A DNA stretch of 64,000 nucleotides. Source: Actinomycetota bacterium. GTDB taxonomy: Bacteria; Actinomycetota; Acidimicrobiia; Acidimicrobiales; Iamiaceae. The translations under genes were made by a program, and so were the position numbers. Location of the stretch: the NCBI GenBank assembly GCA_016185275.1, contig JACPNX010000024.1, positions 37,974 to 101,973 on the forward strand, given 5' to 3'. Position 1 is the stretch's first letter; each line of letters begins with the position of its first letter. The notes below the pieces were generated by a model that saw only the letters and a program-made list of their open reading frames with translations, was not told the DNA's origin and made no database searches. Positions 56,600 to 64,000 of the stretch are shown here, in pieces.

Positions 56600-57709
56600 A
56601 TGAGCATCCCTCCGGGTCCTGTCGCGCCGCTCGGCGACGCCGGTGCGCAGGCGGCTGGGCGGCCTGCCGGTGTGCCCTCGTTCGAGGCGCTGCCCGCGAT
56701 GCCCGCGATGCCGGCGGCGCCGGTCGAGATGGTCGTCTCGCTCGACGGCGTGGGTCGCCGGTTCGGTGCGGTGGAGGCGCTGGCCGGGCTGAGCCTCGAG
56801 GTGCCCGAGCGCAGCGTCACGGTGCTGCTGGGTCCCAACGGGGCGGGCAAGACCACGGCCATACGGGTCATCACCGGCGCCCTCGACGCCCACCAGGGCG
56901 AGGTGCGCGTGTTCGGCCTCGACCCGGCGGTGCACGGAGAGGAGGTGCGCCGCCGCTGCTGTGTCGTGTCGGCCAAGCCGGCCCTGTACGACCGCCTGAG
57001 CGGGTTCGACAACCTCATGTACGCCGCCGAGCTCTACGGCCTCGGCCGCAAGGAGCGCGCCCGCCACCGGATCCACGCCGCGGCCGAGCGCTTCGGGATC
57101 GAGCATGCGTTGGACCAGCAGGTGGGCGGCTACTCGACGGGCATGAAGACCCGCCTGGCGCTGGCCCGCTCGGTGCTCCACGAGCCCGATCTGCTGCTGT
57201 TCGACGAGCCCACCTCGGGCCTGGACCCCGAGTCGAGCAAGGCGGTGCTGGACATGATCCGCGACATGACGGTCGGCGGCACCACCGTCGTGATGTGCAC
57301 GCACCTCCTGCTCGAAGCCGAAGGCCTGGCCGAGCAGGTCGTGGTCCTCGAAGGCGGCCGGGACCTCGTGGCCGGGACGCCCGACGAGCTGACCCGCCGC
57401 TTCTGGCCCAACGCGGTCGTGCGCCTTGCCGCCGAGGACCCCACCTCGCTCGGCACCGTCGCGGACCTGCCCGGCGTGCGGGCCTTCGAGCCGGCCACCC
57501 CGGAGCGTCCCGCCGCGGTCCAGCTCGACGACCTGCGCCGCGTCCCCGACATCGTCGTCGCCCTCGCCGCGCGAGGTGTCCGCCTCACCCGCGTCGAGCC
57601 GCACGAGCCCTCGCTCGAGGACCTCTACTTCGCCGTGCGCGGCCGGCGCGACCTCGCCGACGACGGCGGCCGCCAGCTCAGCCGCCGCCCCCAGGAGCCC
57701 TTGTCGTGA
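56600..57709 (+). CDS. ABC transporter ATP-binding protein
   Basis: 369 residues. Pro/Ala-rich lead (1-45), then an ABC domain: Walker [20 protein letters not shown]-loop region [14 protein letters not shown], signature [16 protein letters not shown], Walker [15 protein letters not shown], and H-loop [17 protein letters not shown]-terminal 90-residue DrrA-like extension ends in E-P-S-L-E-D-L-Y-F. Start ATG 56600 has GAGG six bases upstream; ATG 56588 is also in frame. It is coupled to the permease gene (GTGA). Confidence 0.93.
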   Translation: MSIPPGPVAPLGDAGAQAAGRPAGVPSFEALPAMPAMPAAPVEMVVSLDGVGRRFGAVEALAGLSLEVPERSVTVLLGPNGAGKTTAIRVITGALDAHQGEVRVFGLDPAVHGEEVRRRCCVVSAKPALYDRLSGFDNLMYAAELYGLGRKERARHRIHAAAERFGIEHALDQQVGGYSTGMKTRLALARSVLHEPDLLLFDEPTSGLDPESSKAVLDMIRDMTVGGTTVVMCTHLLLEAEGLAEQVVVLEGGRDLVAGTPDELTRRFWPNAVVRLAAEDPTSLGTVADLPGVRAFEPATPERPAAVQLDDLRRVPDIVVALAARGVRLTRVEPHEPSLEDLYFAVRGRRDLADDGGRQLSRRPQEPLS

Positions 57710-58530
57710 ACCTCGCCCGCGTCCGCATCGTGGCCCGCACCGAGCTGCGCCAGCTCCTGCAGGCCAAGGACTTCTGGATCCCCATGGCGCTGCTCGGCGG
57801 GATCTTCTTCGTGATCATCCCGACCGTCCTGCTGCTGATCATCACCCACGTCGGCAACGTGGGGGCGGTCAAGCAGATCGCCGACACGCTCAAGGTGCTG
57901 CCCCGGCCGGCGCAGCAGTCGATCCCCGCCGCCAGCCCGGCGGGGCGCACCTCATACGCCCTGGCCGTCTACCTGCTGGCCCCGATCGCGGTGGTGGTGC
58001 CCCTGACCATCTCCACCGCGGTCGGCGCGTCGACGATCGTCGGCGAGCGTGAGCGCGGCACCGGCGAGTTCCTGGCCCACTGCCCCGCCGAGGCCACGGA
58101 GATCTACTTCGGCAAGCTGCTCGCCAGCCTCGTGCCCGGCTACATGACCACGATCCTCGGCTTCGGCGCCTACTCGCTGATCGTGAACCTCATCGTCGGC
58201 CCGAAGGTGGGCGGCTGGTTCTTCCCCACGACGAACTGGTGGATCCTCATGGGCTACGTGGTGCCGCCGTTCCTCGCCATCACCTTGTCGGTCGTGCTGC
58301 GGTTGTCGGCCCGGGTGAAGAGCACCGCGGCGGCCCAGCAGGCGTCGGGGCTGGTGACCCTGCCGATGATCGGCATCGCCTACGCCCAGGCCACCGGCTC
58401 GCTGTTCGGCGCCAAGACCCTGGGTCTGGTGATCGGCACGATCGCCTGGGCCGTCGCCGTCCTCGCGCTGTGGCGGGGCATGCGGTCGGTCAACCGGGCG
58501 CGGCTGCTCGGCGTGGCCGACGGCATCTGA
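57706..58530 (+). CDS. ABC-2 type transporter permease
   Basis: 274 residues with about six membrane helices, starting R-V-R-I-V-A-R-T-E-L-R-Q-L-L-Q-A-K-D (cytoplasmic coupling helix) and containing E-R-E-R-G-T-G-E-F-L, the conserved ABC-2 loop. Substrate unknown (drug, lipid or ion exporters share this layout). GTG 57706 overlaps the ATPase stop. Its last 28 codons plus stop are duplicated 1 kb downstream (59441-59529). Confidence 0.9.
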   Translation: MNLARVRIVARTELRQLLQAKDFWIPMALLGGIFFVIIPTVLLLIITHVGNVGAVKQIADTLKVLPRPAQQSIPAASPAGRTSYALAVYLLAPIAVVVPLTISTAVGASTIVGERERGTGEFLAHCPAEATEIYFGKLLASLVPGYMTTILGFGAYSLIVNLIVGPKVGGWFFPTTNWWILMGYVVPPFLAITLSVVLRLSARVKSTAAAQQASGLVTLPMIGIAYAQATGSLFGAKTLGLVIGTIAWAVAVLALWRGMRSVNRARLLGVADGI

Positions 58531-58532
58531 AC
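58444..58532 (+). repeat. 89-bp direct repeat, copy 1 (permease 3' end)
   Basis: Covers the last 28 codons and stop of the ABC permease. Copy 2 at 59441-59529 matches at 85 of 89 positions by eye (differences at four single bases, three of them non-silent). The pair flanks the intradiol dioxygenase gene. Confidence 0.95.
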
Positions 58533-58619
58533 CGGGGCGGGCGGCAAACGCTCGCCCGCCCGGCCTGCGACCGGACCGGTGATCGGCCAGACTGCGGTCC
58601 ACCACAAGGGGGCGTCGCC

Positions 58620-59378
58620 GTGGCCGATCCGCAACGCAGACCCTCGATACCGAGCGCCGACCGAGACGTGAGCCGTGAGCCGGGCACCGACGGCGACAGC
58701 CAGACCGTCGACGCGACGGCGCCCGTGGACGGCGACCTGGCGTCGATGCTGTCGACGTGCGCGACCTGCCGGATGTGGGCGGAGCAGGACGAGGGCCCGT
58801 ACCACCGGGATCTCCAACCGGAACGGCGCGACGTCGTCGAGGACCGCGACGGCATCGTCGTGCAGCTCGGTGTCCGCCTCTCGGGAGCGGGGGATCGTCC
58901 CCTCGCCGGCGCGACCGTCGAGATCTGGCAGTGCGACGCCCTCGGCCGCTACTCCGGCTTCCCGCCACCCGTCGAGCCGGGCGTCGTCACCGCCGCCACC
59001 GCGCCACGCGCGGCGTACCTGCCCGACCAGAGCTTCCTGCGCGGCGGCCAACGCACGGACGGCGAAGGGATGGTCGAGTTCCGCACGATCTACCCCGGCT
59101 GGTACCCGGGCCGGACCGTCCACGTCCACGTCAAAGTCCACGCCGGCGGGCAGGTGCTGACCAGCCAGCTGTACTTCCCCGACGACCTGAGCGACGAGGT
59201 CCTCGCCCGGCCGCCGTACGCCGCTCGACCGGGCCGCGACACCACCAACGCCAGCGACGCGATCTTCGGGACCGGCGGCGAACCGGCCGTGCTCGATGTC
59301 CTCCCCGCGGCCGAGGGCTACCGCGCCGGCATCTGCCTCATCGTGGCCGGGGCGGGGGACACGGGCGGCGCGCGTTGA
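58620..59378 (+). CDS. intradiol ring-cleavage dioxygenase-like protein
   Basis: 252 residues. A 60-residue lead is followed by C-A-T-C-R-M-W-A-E-Q-D-E-G-P-Y-H-R-D (the family has T-P-E-Q-T-E-G-P-Y here), VEIWQCDALGRYSGF (Fe-ligand Tyr), FLRGGQRTDGEGMVEFRTIYPGWYPGRTVHVHVKV (key: second Tyr in G-W-Y-P-G-R and the two His of H-V-H). These are the non-haem Fe(III) ligands of catechol/protocatechuate dioxygenases. It lacks an obvious signal peptide. GTG 58620 behind AAGGGGG. No other aromatic catabolism genes are near, so the substrate is unknown. Confidence 0.82.
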   Translation: MADPQRRPSIPSADRDVSREPGTDGDSQTVDATAPVDGDLASMLSTCATCRMWAEQDEGPYHRDLQPERRDVVEDRDGIVVQLGVRLSGAGDRPLAGATVEIWQCDALGRYSGFPPPVEPGVVTAATAPRAAYLPDQSFLRGGQRTDGEGMVEFRTIYPGWYPGRTVHVHVKVHAGGQVLTSQLYFPDDLSDEVLARPPYAARPGRDTTNASDAIFGTGGEPAVLDVLPAAEGYRAGICLIVAGAGDTGGAR

Positions 59379-59440
59379 ACGCCGGGAGCCCGGGAACCCC
59401 CGAGCGCCGCCCATCACCGGCGCACTGCGCGAGGCACCCC

Positions 59441-59529
59441 GCCTGGGCCGTCGCCGTCCTCGCGCGGTGGCAGGGCATGCGGTCGGTCGACCGGGCCCGG
59501 CTGCTCGGCGTGGCCGACGGCATCTGAAC
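59441..59529 (+). repeat. 89-bp direct repeat, copy 2 (orphan permease tail)
   Basis: Second copy of the permease 3' end, not attached to a permease gene. It encodes A-V-A-V-L-A-R-W-Q-G-M-R-S-V-D-R-A-R-L-L-G plus the same stop but has no start. It begins 62 nt after the dioxygenase stop and ends 18 nt before the next small gene. Confidence 0.95.
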
Positions 59530-59547
59530 GACCGGCAACCCTCGGGC

Positions 59548-59793
59548 ATGGCCGTCTCGCCGGAGGATCGGGCCCGCTGGGAACGCCAGGTGGCCGGCCT
59601 GCGCACGATGGAGACCGACGACGAGGGCACCCCGGAGTGGCAGGCCGCGATGGTCCGGGCCGAGAACGCGCGACCGGCCCGGGTGGGCGCCCCGGCGCTG
59701 AAGGAGTGGTGGGAGGAGCCTCCGGAAGCCCAGTTGCACCAACGGGCCAAGGCCCTCGGCATGCTCGACCGGCCGCGGCCTCAGAACGGCTGA
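59548..59793 (+). CDS. small hydrophilic protein, unknown
   Basis: 81 residues, rich in Arg, Glu, Ala and Trp (P-E-W-Q-A-A-M-V-R-A-E-N-A-R and L-K-E-W-W-E-E-P-P-E-A). No membrane segment or recognised domain; the ending A-K-A-L-G-M-L-D-R-P-R is helical. ATG 59548 is 18 nt after the duplicated permease tail, with only a weak ribosome binding site. Possibly real, but could be a remnant within this disturbed stretch. Confidence 0.5.
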   Translation: MAVSPEDRARWERQVAGLRTMETDDEGTPEWQAAMVRAENARPARVGAPALKEWWEEPPEAQLHQRAKALGMLDRPRPQNG

Positions 59794-59794
59794 C

Positions 59795-59999
59795 GTGCCC
59801 CTGCGCGAGCCCGGGGAGTATTTCGGCCGAGGTCGCCGCCCACATCCACCGGCTCGGACACGATGCCGTCCTCGTCGGCGCGTTGGCGGCGGGCCGCTAC
59901 CGCGCCACACCTCGCTTCACGACCGATGCCGATGCGTGCGGCTACCCGGGGGAGGACGCGGCCGAGACGGCCGCGGCGATCTCCGACGCCGGTCGGTAG
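59795..59999 (+). pseudogene. frameshifted fragment of a nucleotidyltransferase-like gene
   Basis: In one frame (about 59826-59999) it reads A-A-H-I-H-R-L-G-H-D-A-V-L-V-G-A-L-A-A-G-R-Y, then P-R-F-T-T-D-A-D-A, resembling the start of AbiEii/MNT-type nucleotidyltransferases (G-G/A-x-A...R-x-T-x-D-x-D). The likely original start, GTG 59795, is in another frame, and the sequence stops after about 65 residues. The 3' end overlaps peroxiredoxin on the opposite strand. Read as a decayed gene; the family call is tentative. Confidence 0.5.
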
Positions 60000-60418
60000 G
60001 TGAGCCCCGCCGTCGCCCGGTGCAGCCACGCGATCCGACCGTCGGGGGCGACCACGAACACGGACCGGCGGTAGAACCCGAGCGGCCCGAGCACCCCGTA
60101 GGCGCCGCCCACCGCCTTGTCCTCGTCGGCCAGTAGCGGGAAGGCGAAGCCGCGCTCCTTCTCCGCGAAGGCCCGGTGGCTCTCGACGCCTTGCGGGCTG
60201 AGTGCCAGGACGGACGCGCCGACCTCGGCGAAGGCGGCCATGTCGCTCGTGTAGGCGTTGAGCTGGCGGGTGCACACGGGCGTGCCGTCGCCCGGATAGA
60301 ACACGAGCACGACGGGACCGCCTCGCAGCTCCGACAGCGTCCACGTGCCCTCTTCGCCGTCGCGCACGCCGGGCAGCGTGAAGTCGGGGGCCTCGTCGCC
60401 CACCTTCGGGGCGCTCAC
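59942..60418 (-). CDS. peroxiredoxin (AhpC/TSA, Bcp-like)
   Basis: Thiol peroxidase. 158 residues: V-G-D-E-A-P-D-F-T-L-P-G-V start, peroxidatic Cys in FYPGDGTPVCTRQLNAY (Thr-x-x-Cys), S-P-Q-G-V-E-S-H-R-A-F, and F-V-V-A-P-D-G-R-I-A-W. The usual second Cys five residues after the first in Bcp is absent, so it is likely a 1-Cys or partner-resolved type. GTG 60418 overlaps the yebC stop (GTGA). Its 3' end overlaps the nucleotidyltransferase remnant. Confidence 0.9.
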   Translation of the reverse strand: MSAPKVGDEAPDFTLPGVRDGEEGTWTLSELRGGPVVLVFYPGDGTPVCTRQLNAYTSDMAAFAEVGASVLALSPQGVESHRAFAEKERGFAFPLLADEDKAVGGAYGVLGPLGFYRRSVFVVAPDGRIAWLHRATAGLTYRPASEIAAAVSAASSPG

Positions 60419-61161
60419 GACTCCACCGCCGCGAGGACCTCGTCGGGGATGTCGAAGTTGGCGTGCACCGCTTGCACGTCGTCGTTGTCCTCGAGCGCGT
60501 CGACGAGCCCGAGCACCCGCTTGGCTGTGTCGGCGTCGAGGGGCACGACCGTGGTCGGCACCATCGTGAGGTCCGACTCGAGCACCGGGAAGCCGGCCGC
60601 TTCGATCGTGCTGCGCACCGAGTGCAGACCGGTGGGCGGCGTCACCACCCGCCATGCCTCGCCATCGTCGACGATGTCCTCGGCGCCCGCGTCGAGCGCA
60701 GCGAGCATGAGGTCGTCCTCGCCGGCGGTGCGGTCCACCAGCACCGTGCCCTTGCGCTCGAACTGCCACGACACCGCACCGGGCTCGGCCATCGACCCGC
60801 CCCGCTTGGTGAACGTGGAGCGAACGTCGGAGCCGGTCCGGTTGCGGTTGTCGGTGAGGCACTCCACGAGCACCGCCACACCGCCCGGTGCGTAGCCCTC
60901 GTAGGTGACCGTCTCGTAGGTGACCCCTTCGAGCTCGCCGGTACCACGCTTGATGGCCCGCTCGATCGTGTCCATCGGGACCGATGAGTCCCGGGCCTTC
61001 TGGAACATGGTGCGCAGGGTCGGGTTCATGTCGGGGTCACCACCACCCTCACGGGCCGCCACCTCGACTTGGCGGATCAGCTTGGCGAAGAGCTTGCCGC
61101 GCCGGGCGTCGGCCGCACCCTTCTTGTGCTTGATCGTGGCCCACTTCGAATGGCCAGACAT
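60415..61161 (-). CDS. yebC: YebC/PmpR family transcriptional/translation regulator
   Basis: 248 residues. MSGHSKWATIKHKKGAADAR is the family N terminus, then LFAKLIRQVEVAAREGGGDP, NPTLRTMFQKARDSSVPMDTIERAIKRGTG, YEGYAPGGVAVLVECLTDNRNRT and TFTKRGGSMAEPGAVSWQFE (conserved parts). Such proteins bind DNA or assist translation at polyproline motifs. ATG 61161 overlaps the pdxT stop by one base. The pdxS-pdxT-yebC order is typical for actinobacteria. Confidence 0.96.
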   Translation of the reverse strand: MSGHSKWATIKHKKGAADARRGKLFAKLIRQVEVAAREGGGDPDMNPTLRTMFQKARDSSVPMDTIERAIKRGTGELEGVTYETVTYEGYAPGGVAVLVECLTDNRNRTGSDVRSTFTKRGGSMAEPGAVSWQFERKGTVLVDRTAGEDDLMLAALDAGAEDIVDDGEAWRVVTPPTGLHSVRSTIEAAGFPVLESDLTMVPTTVVPLDADTAKRVLGLVDALEDNDDVQAVHANFDIPDEVLAAVES

Positions 61162-61880
61162 CAGACGACCTCCTCGAGGAAGTACTGGTGGAGCCGCCGG
61201 TCGGGCGTGAGCTCCGGGTGGAATGCTGACACGAGCACGGGTCCGGACCGCGCTAGCACCGGCCGGCCGGCCACGGTGGCGAGAACCTCGACGCCTGCGC
61301 CCGCCCGCTCCACGACCGGAGCGCGGATGAACACGGCGTGGAAGGGCCGATCGTCGAACCCGTCGACGGCGAGGTCGGCCTCGAAGCTGTCGCGCTGGCG
61401 GCCGAAGGCGTTGCGGCGCACGACGAGGTCGATGGCGGCGAGGCTGCGCTGGTCGGGCCGGCCGTCGAGCACGTCCGACGCGAGCACGATCATCCCCGCG
61501 CACGTGCCGAACGCGGGCATGCCCGCCCCCAGGCGTTCCGCGAGCGGCTCGCGCAGGCCGGACGACTCGAGCAGCATGGAGATCGTCGTCGACTCGCCGC
61601 CGGGGATGACGAGGGCGTCCACCGAGGCGAGGTCGTCGGGTGTGCGCACGTCGACCGGTGTGGCACCGGACTCGGACAGGGCACGGGCGTGCGCCGCCAC
61701 CGCTCCCTGCAGGGCCAGGACGCCGACCTTGATCCCCCCGCCCGGACCGCTTCCGTGCGCGGTGCGCGCGACCGCGCCGCGCTGTGGGCCGATGCGCTCA
61801 GGCGCCGTGCGCGCGACCGCGCCGCCGCGTGCGCCGATGCGCTCAGGCGTGGTTCCGGGACGGCGCGGCGCGCCGGGCAT
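61161..61880 (-). CDS. pdxT: pyridoxal 5'-phosphate synthase glutaminase subunit
   Basis: Supplies ammonia to PdxS. 239 residues: the GATase core begins K-V-G-V-L-A-L-Q-G-A-V-A-A-H, has IPGGESTTISMLL, the nucleophile in FGTCAGMIVLA, FIRAPVVE, and the His-x-Glu in SAFHPELT. The first 50 residues are an Arg/Gly/Ala-rich extension with a duplicated T-A-P-E-R-I-G...G-A-V-A-R-T-A segment, absent in the family. ATG 61880 is the best start (GTG 61889 also possible); no start codon stands directly before the core. Confidence 0.93.
   Translation of the reverse strand: MPGAPRRPGTTPERIGARGGAVARTAPERIGPQRGAVARTAHGSGPGGGIKVGVLALQGAVAAHARALSESGATPVDVRTPDDLASVDALVIPGGESTTISMLLESSGLREPLAERLGAGMPAFGTCAGMIVLASDVLDGRPDQRSLAAIDLVVRRNAFGRQRDSFEADLAVDGFDDRPFHAVFIRAPVVERAGAGVEVLATVAGRPVLARSGPVLVSAFHPELTPDRRLHQYFLEEVV
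61761..61849. repeat. 44/45-nt tandem duplication in the pdxT 5' end
   Basis: Two units (61761-61804 and 61805-61849) share GTGCGCGCGACCGCGCCG and GCCGATGCGCTCAGGCG, with differences in the middle. They encode the duplicated P-E-R-I-G-x-x-G-G/R-A-V-A-R-T-A segment of the PdxT N-terminal extension. Confidence 0.85.
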
Positions 61881-61931
61881 GGGCGCCACCGCCGGCCCCC
61901 GGGGGCTCCGGTTCGGGACGGCGCGCCACCG

Positions 61932-62840
61932 TCACCAGCCCCGCTCGGCCAGCTTGGTATCGAGCCCGCCGATCTCGAGGCCGGGCATGGCGGCGCCGAG
62001 CCCGCGGGACACCTTGGCGAGGATGTCGGCGTCGCGGAAGTGGGTGGTGGCCTCGACGATGGCCTTGGCCCGGCGGGCCGGGTCGTCGCTCTTGAAGATG
62101 CCGGAGCCGACGAAGACCGACTCGGCGCCGAGCTGCATCACGAGCGCGGCGTCGGCCGGGGTGGCGATCCCGCCGGCGCAGAACAGCGGGACCGGCAGCC
62201 AGCCCGTCTCGGCCACCTCCTGCACGAGCGGCAGCGGAGCCTGGAGGCGCTTGGCCCAGTCGAACAGCTCGGCTGAGTCGGCCTGGCCGATCCTGCGGAT
62301 GTCGCCGGTGATGGAGCGGATGTGGCGGACCGCCTCGACGATGTTGCCGGTGCCCGCCTCGCCCTTGGAGCGGATCATCGCCGCGCCTTCGCTGACGCGG
62401 CGCAGCGCCTCGCCGAGGTTCGTGGCCCCGCACACGAACGGCACGGTGAAGGCCCACTTGTCGATGTGGTGCGCCTCGTCGGCCGGCGTGAGCACCTCGG
62501 ACTCGTCGACGTAGTCCACGCCGAGCGCTTCGAGCACCTGCGCCTCGACGAAGTGGCCGATGCGGGCCTTGGCCATGACCGGCACGGTGACCGCGGCCTT
62601 GATGCCCTCGATCATCTCGGGGTCGCTCATGCGGGCCACGCCGCCGTCGCGGCGGATGTCGGCCGGCACGCGCTCGAGAGCCATCACCGCGACCGCGCCG
62701 GCGTCCTCGGCGATCTTGGCCTGCTCGGCGTCGACCACGTCCATGATCACGCCGCCCTTGAGCATCTCGGCGAGGCCCCGCTTGACGAGCAGCGTTCCGG
62801 TCTCGGATGCGGCGGGCGTGGTCGGCGACGGCTCCGGCAT
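61932..62840 (-). CDS. pdxS: pyridoxal 5'-phosphate synthase lyase subunit
   Basis: Forms PLP from ribose 5-phosphate, glyceraldehyde 3-phosphate and ammonia. 302 residues. [92 protein letters not shown], and [22 protein letters not shown] are all present (conserved parts), including both Schiff-base Lys. ATG 62840. It is followed after 51 nt by pdxT. Confidence 0.98.
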   Translation of the reverse strand: MPEPSPTTPAASETGTLLVKRGLAEMLKGGVIMDVVDAEQAKIAEDAGAVAVMALERVPADIRRDGGVARMSDPEMIEGIKAAVTVPVMAKARIGHFVEAQVLEALGVDYVDESEVLTPADEAHHIDKWAFTVPFVCGATNLGEALRRVSEGAAMIRSKGEAGTGNIVEAVRHIRSITGDIRRIGQADSAELFDWAKRLQAPLPLVQEVAETGWLPVPLFCAGGIATPADAALVMQLGAESVFVGSGIFKSDDPARRAKAIVEATTHFRDADILAKVSRGLGAAMPGLEIGGLDTKLAERGW

Positions 62841-62890
62841 GGGTCCAAGTGTACGGGGCGCTCCGCCGCTCCCCCGAGTCGGTTCGAGGG

Positions 62891-63211
62891 TCACAGGCGC
62901 CGCTCGCGCTCCGGGTTCGTCCAGTACTCGAGGAGCTGCCGGGTCGTCGACGTCACGCCGGGCCACCCGAGCTCGCGCCAGCGGCCGATCCGCTCCCGGA
63001 TCTGGTTGATGAGCCGGTTCTCCTCGATCCGGTCGCCGGTCCACTCGTCGAAGGCGAGCTGGCCGCCCTTCACGCCCGAACGCTCGGCGTCGGTCGAGTC
63101 GGTCAGCGCGTTCGTAGCCGCCAGGTAACCATCGACCGCGGCGCGGTCCCGCCACGGCATGCCGGCAGTCCACCGCCATGCATGGGCCAGCGTGCGCGCG
63201 TAGAGACCCAT
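62891..63211 (-). pseudogene. truncated type III restriction/helicase-like N-terminal fragment
   Basis: 106 residues from ATG 63211. The C-terminal half, [22 protein letters not shown] then [16 protein letters not shown], matches the region that in large restriction-endonuclease helicases (BPTD_3080/type III R-like) precedes F-F-C-Q-x-E-A-x-E-T. Here the protein stops right after P-E-R-E-R-R-L, so the whole helicase is missing. The first 45 residues are not recognised. Likely a deletion remnant upstream of pdxS. Family call from memory of the motif. Confidence 0.5.
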
Positions 63212-63674
63212 ACGACCCTCGCGTGACAGGCTCCGCAGCGCAGTCTGGTACTCGTTCCGAGCACGCCGGCGGCGGGGATTCCGCCGTCGGCCGCCGACCG
63301 GTCGGCGATATCGGATACTGAAAGAAAAACCGGCGGGAGCCACCATAGTGAAAGGAATGTGGCCGAGAGCGGCCCACCTGAGCGGAATCGCCGGTGACAC
63401 GCAGCCGACCGTTGCAGACGCCGGGATGCCAGGCGCGCCGTTGTCGTTGCCCGAACACGAGGACATCAGCGCTTCGCTGGCCTTGGATCGGTCCCCCTCG
63501 TGGGCTGCGATCGGTCGGCGGGTCGGGCGCCATCGAACCCCGATCGCCCGAGAGGTCGGGGCCAACGCCGACGAGGCCCTGGGCCACAGCCATGCCAGTT
63601 GCGGCCAGAATCACGACGCCCCGATCCACGGCATCCTTCGACCGCGGGCGCGACCGGCAACGGGAGAGCGACGA
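63212..63674. other. gene-poor, lower-GC spacer
   Basis: About 460 nt without a supported gene. The stretch 63310-63365 (GATACTGAAAGAAAAACC... ATAGTGAAAGGAATG) is clearly AT-richer than the rest of the window. An open frame continues from the restriction fragment across it to 63565 but has no family features. It may be degraded mobile DNA and must also hold the promoter of the flavoprotein gene. Confidence 0.6.
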
Positions 63675-64000
63675 TTGACCACGAGCAGCGGCGGGCGGCG
63701 CGAGGACGTGCACGACGTGATCGTCGTGGGCGCCGGCCTCAGTGGACTCGAGGCCGCCGCCACGCTCGTCCGGCTCGGAGTCGACGATGTCGTCGTCGCG
63801 GACGCGGGGCCGGTTGCGCCGTCCGGCGCGGCTCTGGCGACAGACGCGCCCGAGGCCGCCGAGGCCAGGGCCGGACGCAGGGCCGGAGCCCGGACCGGAG
63901 CCCGGACCGGAGCCCGGACCGGAGCCCGGACCGGAGCCCGGACCGCCGACGCCACCGGCGCCACCGAAGCTGTCGCGCGCTGGGGCAGCCGCCGCCCCCC
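63675..64000 (+). CDS. FAD/NAD(P)-binding amine oxidase-like flavoprotein, 5' part
   Basis: About 108 codons, cut by the right edge. Rossmann motif [21 protein letters not shown] near residues 13-33 marks an FAD-binding oxidoreductase of the amine oxidase type. Soon after beta-2 (V-V-V-A-D-A-G) the sequence becomes an Ala/Arg/Gly/Thr repeat (A-R-T-G)n encoded by 12-nt DNA repeats, where relatives have the G-G-R-x-x-T loop. Start TTG 63675 is a guess; GTG codons follow. It may be a damaged gene. Confidence 0.65.
   Translation, partial: MTTSSGGRREDVHDVIVVGAGLSGLEAAATLVRLGVDDVVVADAGPVAPSGAALATDAPEAAEARAGRRAGARTGARTGARTGARTGARTADATGATEAVARWGSRRP
63885..63944 (+). repeat. 12-nt tandem repeat in the flavoprotein gene
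   Basis: Five perfect units of GGAGCCCGGACC, preceded by a partial unit, encode Gly-Ala-Arg-Thr repeats in the plus frame. The period is a multiple of three, so unit number can change without frameshift. Confidence 0.95.

Noticed and set aside
58444..59529. 89-bp repeat as a phage or integrative element att site
   Set aside because: The size and 3'-end location fit, but no integrase, tRNA target or other mobile gene lies between the copies; kept only as a duplication.
63226..63565. N-terminal extension of the restriction fragment up to 63565
   Set aside because: Translation is Arg/Pro-rich with no family features and crosses the AT-rich stretch; not supported as coding.

Overview
The window is very GC-rich, gene-dense actinobacterial chromosome. 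It encodes an actinobacterial integration host factor (mihF), GAF-ANTAR regulators, a PyrR-controlled pyr operon, a mycothiol-associated maleylpyruvate-isomerase-fold protein, and the shikimate-efp-nusB-pyr gene order. Intact queA/tgt, yajC-secD-secF, a class 1B-type PyrD and many GTG starts suggest a deep-branching lineage such as Acidimicrobiia; that placement is inference. No rRNA, tRNA, complete insertion sequence, prophage or CRISPR array was seen.

Layout. (1) 0-10.4 kb, minus strand: pyrR-pyrB-pyrC-carA-carB-pyrD-pyrF, then mihF and an archaeal-type CMP kinase cut by the left edge. A PyrR-binding loop sits just upstream of the pyrR ribosome binding site. (2) 10.3-12.1 kb: a GNAT acetyltransferase gene bracketed by two copies of a palindromic repeat, then nusB and efp. 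(3) 12.1-14.9 kb: a block that splits the usual pepP-efp adjacency. It holds an MFS remnant, a minisatellite, and divergent tlpA/ccdA thiol-redox genes. (4) 14.9-24.8 kb, minus: pepP, aroQ, aroB, aroK, aroC, a prepilin peptidase, an SGNH/MBOAT O-acylation pair, a DUF4388 protein and aroE. (5) 24.8-31.1 kb: mltG, ruvX, alaS, two small membrane-associated genes and rarA. (6) 31.2-36 kb, accessory: a RES/Xre-MbcA-type toxin-antitoxin pair, a CD225-like membrane protein, and tandem secreted metallophosphoesterases. (7) 36-50.3 kb, minus: aspS, hisS, a third palindromic repeat, rel, apt, secF, secD (with a large Thr/Ala/Pro-rich insert), yajC, tgt, queA, an M20 amidohydrolase and a GCS2-type carboxylate-amine ligase. 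(8) 50.5-52.5 kb, plus: two coupled GAF-ANTAR genes and a STAS protein that has Ala at the usual phospho-Ser position. (9) 52.6-55.7 kb: ruvC-ruvA-ruvB and a lipoprotein. (10) 55.7-64 kb: a mixed region with an ABC exporter, an intradiol dioxygenase-like gene flanked by an 89-bp direct repeat, gene remnants, a peroxiredoxin, yebC, pdxT, pdxS, a truncated restriction-enzyme fragment and the start of a flavoprotein.

Most of the window is housekeeping: pyrimidine, aromatic and PLP synthesis, Sec export, stringent response and Holliday-junction processing. Genes are arranged in tightly overlapping operons, dominated by 4-nt GTGA junctions. The least explained signals are the family of perfect palindromes (three copies), the 89-bp duplication around the dioxygenase gene, several minisatellites (some inside coding sequence), and the altered signalling residues in the GAF-ANTAR/STAS cluster. 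I did not find a clearly new multi-gene system. The palindrome family and the pyrR leader are the best candidates for follow-up.
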